Shown here: piece by piece, positions 62,953 through 64,000 of the stretch | How the letters are laid out: the number at the start of each line of letters is the position of its first letter | Numbering within the stretch: the first letter of the stretch is position 1 | DNA from: Struthidea cinerea | Lineage: Eukaryota > Chordata > Aves > Passeriformes > Corcoracidae | Assembly: GCA_013397865.1 (NCBI GenBank) | Contig: VZTI01002652.1 | Span: 2,618,692 to 2,682,691, forward strand | Direction of reading: 5' to 3' | DNA length: 64,000 bases | Made by a program: the position numbers and the translations under genes | The notes under the pieces: generated by a model | What the model was told of the DNA's origin: nothing | Database searches by the model: none | What the model saw: only the letters and a program-made list of their open reading frames with translations

Positions 62953-64000
62953 TGTAGCCATTAAATGCATATTAAAAACATATTATAAACATATGTGTAT
63001 GTTTATAATAAATGGTTAGCACACCTTAGTTGAGAAAAAGAAAAATGTAACTGCAAATAACAAAACTGAAAGAATAACAGATAGTACTGTTGTGCACAGT
63101 GTTGTTCACACGCATATAGTGAGAAAGACAAGACTATATTCAACCTACAAACTGTAATGCAAACAGAATATATTACAGTACATATTCACCAAAAGCATCT
63201 GAAGATGAGTTTCAGAAGGTTGGGTAGAATGAACTGTTTGTCCCCAAACTGTGGGTTTGGTATTAAATCAGATCATTATGTTATAGAGAAACAGAGGACC
63301 CGTTTGTAACAGCTGCCAAATTCATATCTGAGGGTAATAGCTTAGCAAACATGCCCAAATTTCTAAGTGTTTCTGTCACTGTCTTTACCTTTCTAAAGAA
63401 CATGACAACTTTATTGCACACAATACTCACTCTTTTCCTTGATCTTTGTGATAAAAAAAAAAGCACTGGTTCAAAAAATCTGTCACTGAGGGTTACCGTG
63501 AGTTACCATGCAGCCTTGTTCATGGTGCAAAGTTAAAAGCAAACAAAGGGCACAGGAACTTCAAACATCACCTGTGTTTGAATGTTGCTGGACCTATGCC
63601 CTGGCAGACTGAATGGTTCAGCAGTCACCAGAATTACACTTTGCCTGCTCTAAAGCACCTTTGGTTTTCTGGGCTAAGCTGAATGTGGCTACGTCATTTG
63701 TTTCATTTGTTAAAGGAACTTGATGCATCACAGTTCCAGGTTCATCATTAATACTGGTTAAACTGTAAACCTCTCTACAAAGCAATAAAGCAAATGGAGC
63801 ATACTAGCATATACCACATATATGTTAGGAACCAGTGCTGCCATGAAGCTCTGATTAAGCAGCACAGTCTTCATTCACTCTTCATGCTGCAAACTCATAT
63901 CCCCATAAAACTAGAGAATGGGATGAAGTGACTCTGGACACCTTCGTACTTCTCATACTGCTGACATACAATGACCAAAGGCATTTTTCCTTGGCACAGG
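62953..64000. other. unique AT-rich sequence, no gene seen
   Basis: No exon, RNA gene or repeat was recognised from the LTR to the window end. Confidence 0.55.

Noticed and set aside
62315..62957. Frames of 167-212 codons on both strands
   Set aside because: They cross a 107-base gap and lie inside a GC-rich LTR. Overlap in several frames at once shows this is a composition effect.
1..64000. tRNA, rRNA, snRNA, known microRNA or CRISPR array
   Set aside because: I looked for tRNA A/B boxes, U6/7SK starts, let-7-like seeds and regularly spaced repeats and found none that fit.

Overview
This window is vertebrate nuclear DNA, most likely from a passerine bird. The evidence is AT-rich, CpG-poor sequence, CR1 LINE 3' ends written in the typical avian antisense form (tail like atagaatcat.gaatggtt), and two LTRs of a type I recognise from passerine genomes (ends TGTCCTAGTTTGGAC...AAGACA and TGTCTTGGTTTGAAAGAC...). 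Nothing here suggests a bacterium, plasmid or virus genome. There are no operons, CRISPR arrays, tRNA or rRNA genes that I can see.

I could not support a single host protein-coding exon. The longest stop-free stretches (about 100-150 codons) look like chance ORFs: composition is unbiased, there is no family resemblance, and no paired splice sites surround them. The window is best read as a gene desert or the inside of a very long intron. It may be regulatory for a distant developmental gene, because several blocks are rich in homeodomain, SOX, RFX and E-box type words.

Layout. 1-10.9 kb: unique AT-rich sequence with one short CR1 tail (3.48 kb). 10.9-11.3 kb: candidate conserved noncoding block. 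11.3-25.8 kb: mostly unique, with a MIR-like relic (13.6 kb), a CR1 tail (17.1 kb), an ORF with a reverse-transcriptase-like motif (21.3 kb) and a small gap (22.1 kb). 25.8-26.8 kb: block with two RFX X-box-like sites. 28.7-38.9 kb: cluster of old repeats (ancient CR1-like, MIR-like and palindromic amniote repeats), an 11-bp minisatellite, a 14-bp perfect hairpin and the longest CR1 copy (37.6 kb). 39.35-39.8 kb: a fragment whose translation resembles the C-terminus of an L1/Tx1-type LINE ORF2. 42.2 kb: short internal repeats. 44.1-44.7 kb: solo LTR with a 5-bp target duplication. 47.8-48.4, 51.2-51.7, 56.2-56.7 and 60.8-61.0 kb: candidate conserved noncoding blocks. 62.2-63.0 kb: a GC-rich LTR containing a 107-base gap.

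No genes act together here. The interest lies in the mobile-element record and the possible enhancers. All repeat-family and conservation statements come from recognition by eye and need RepeatMasker and multi-species alignment to confirm.
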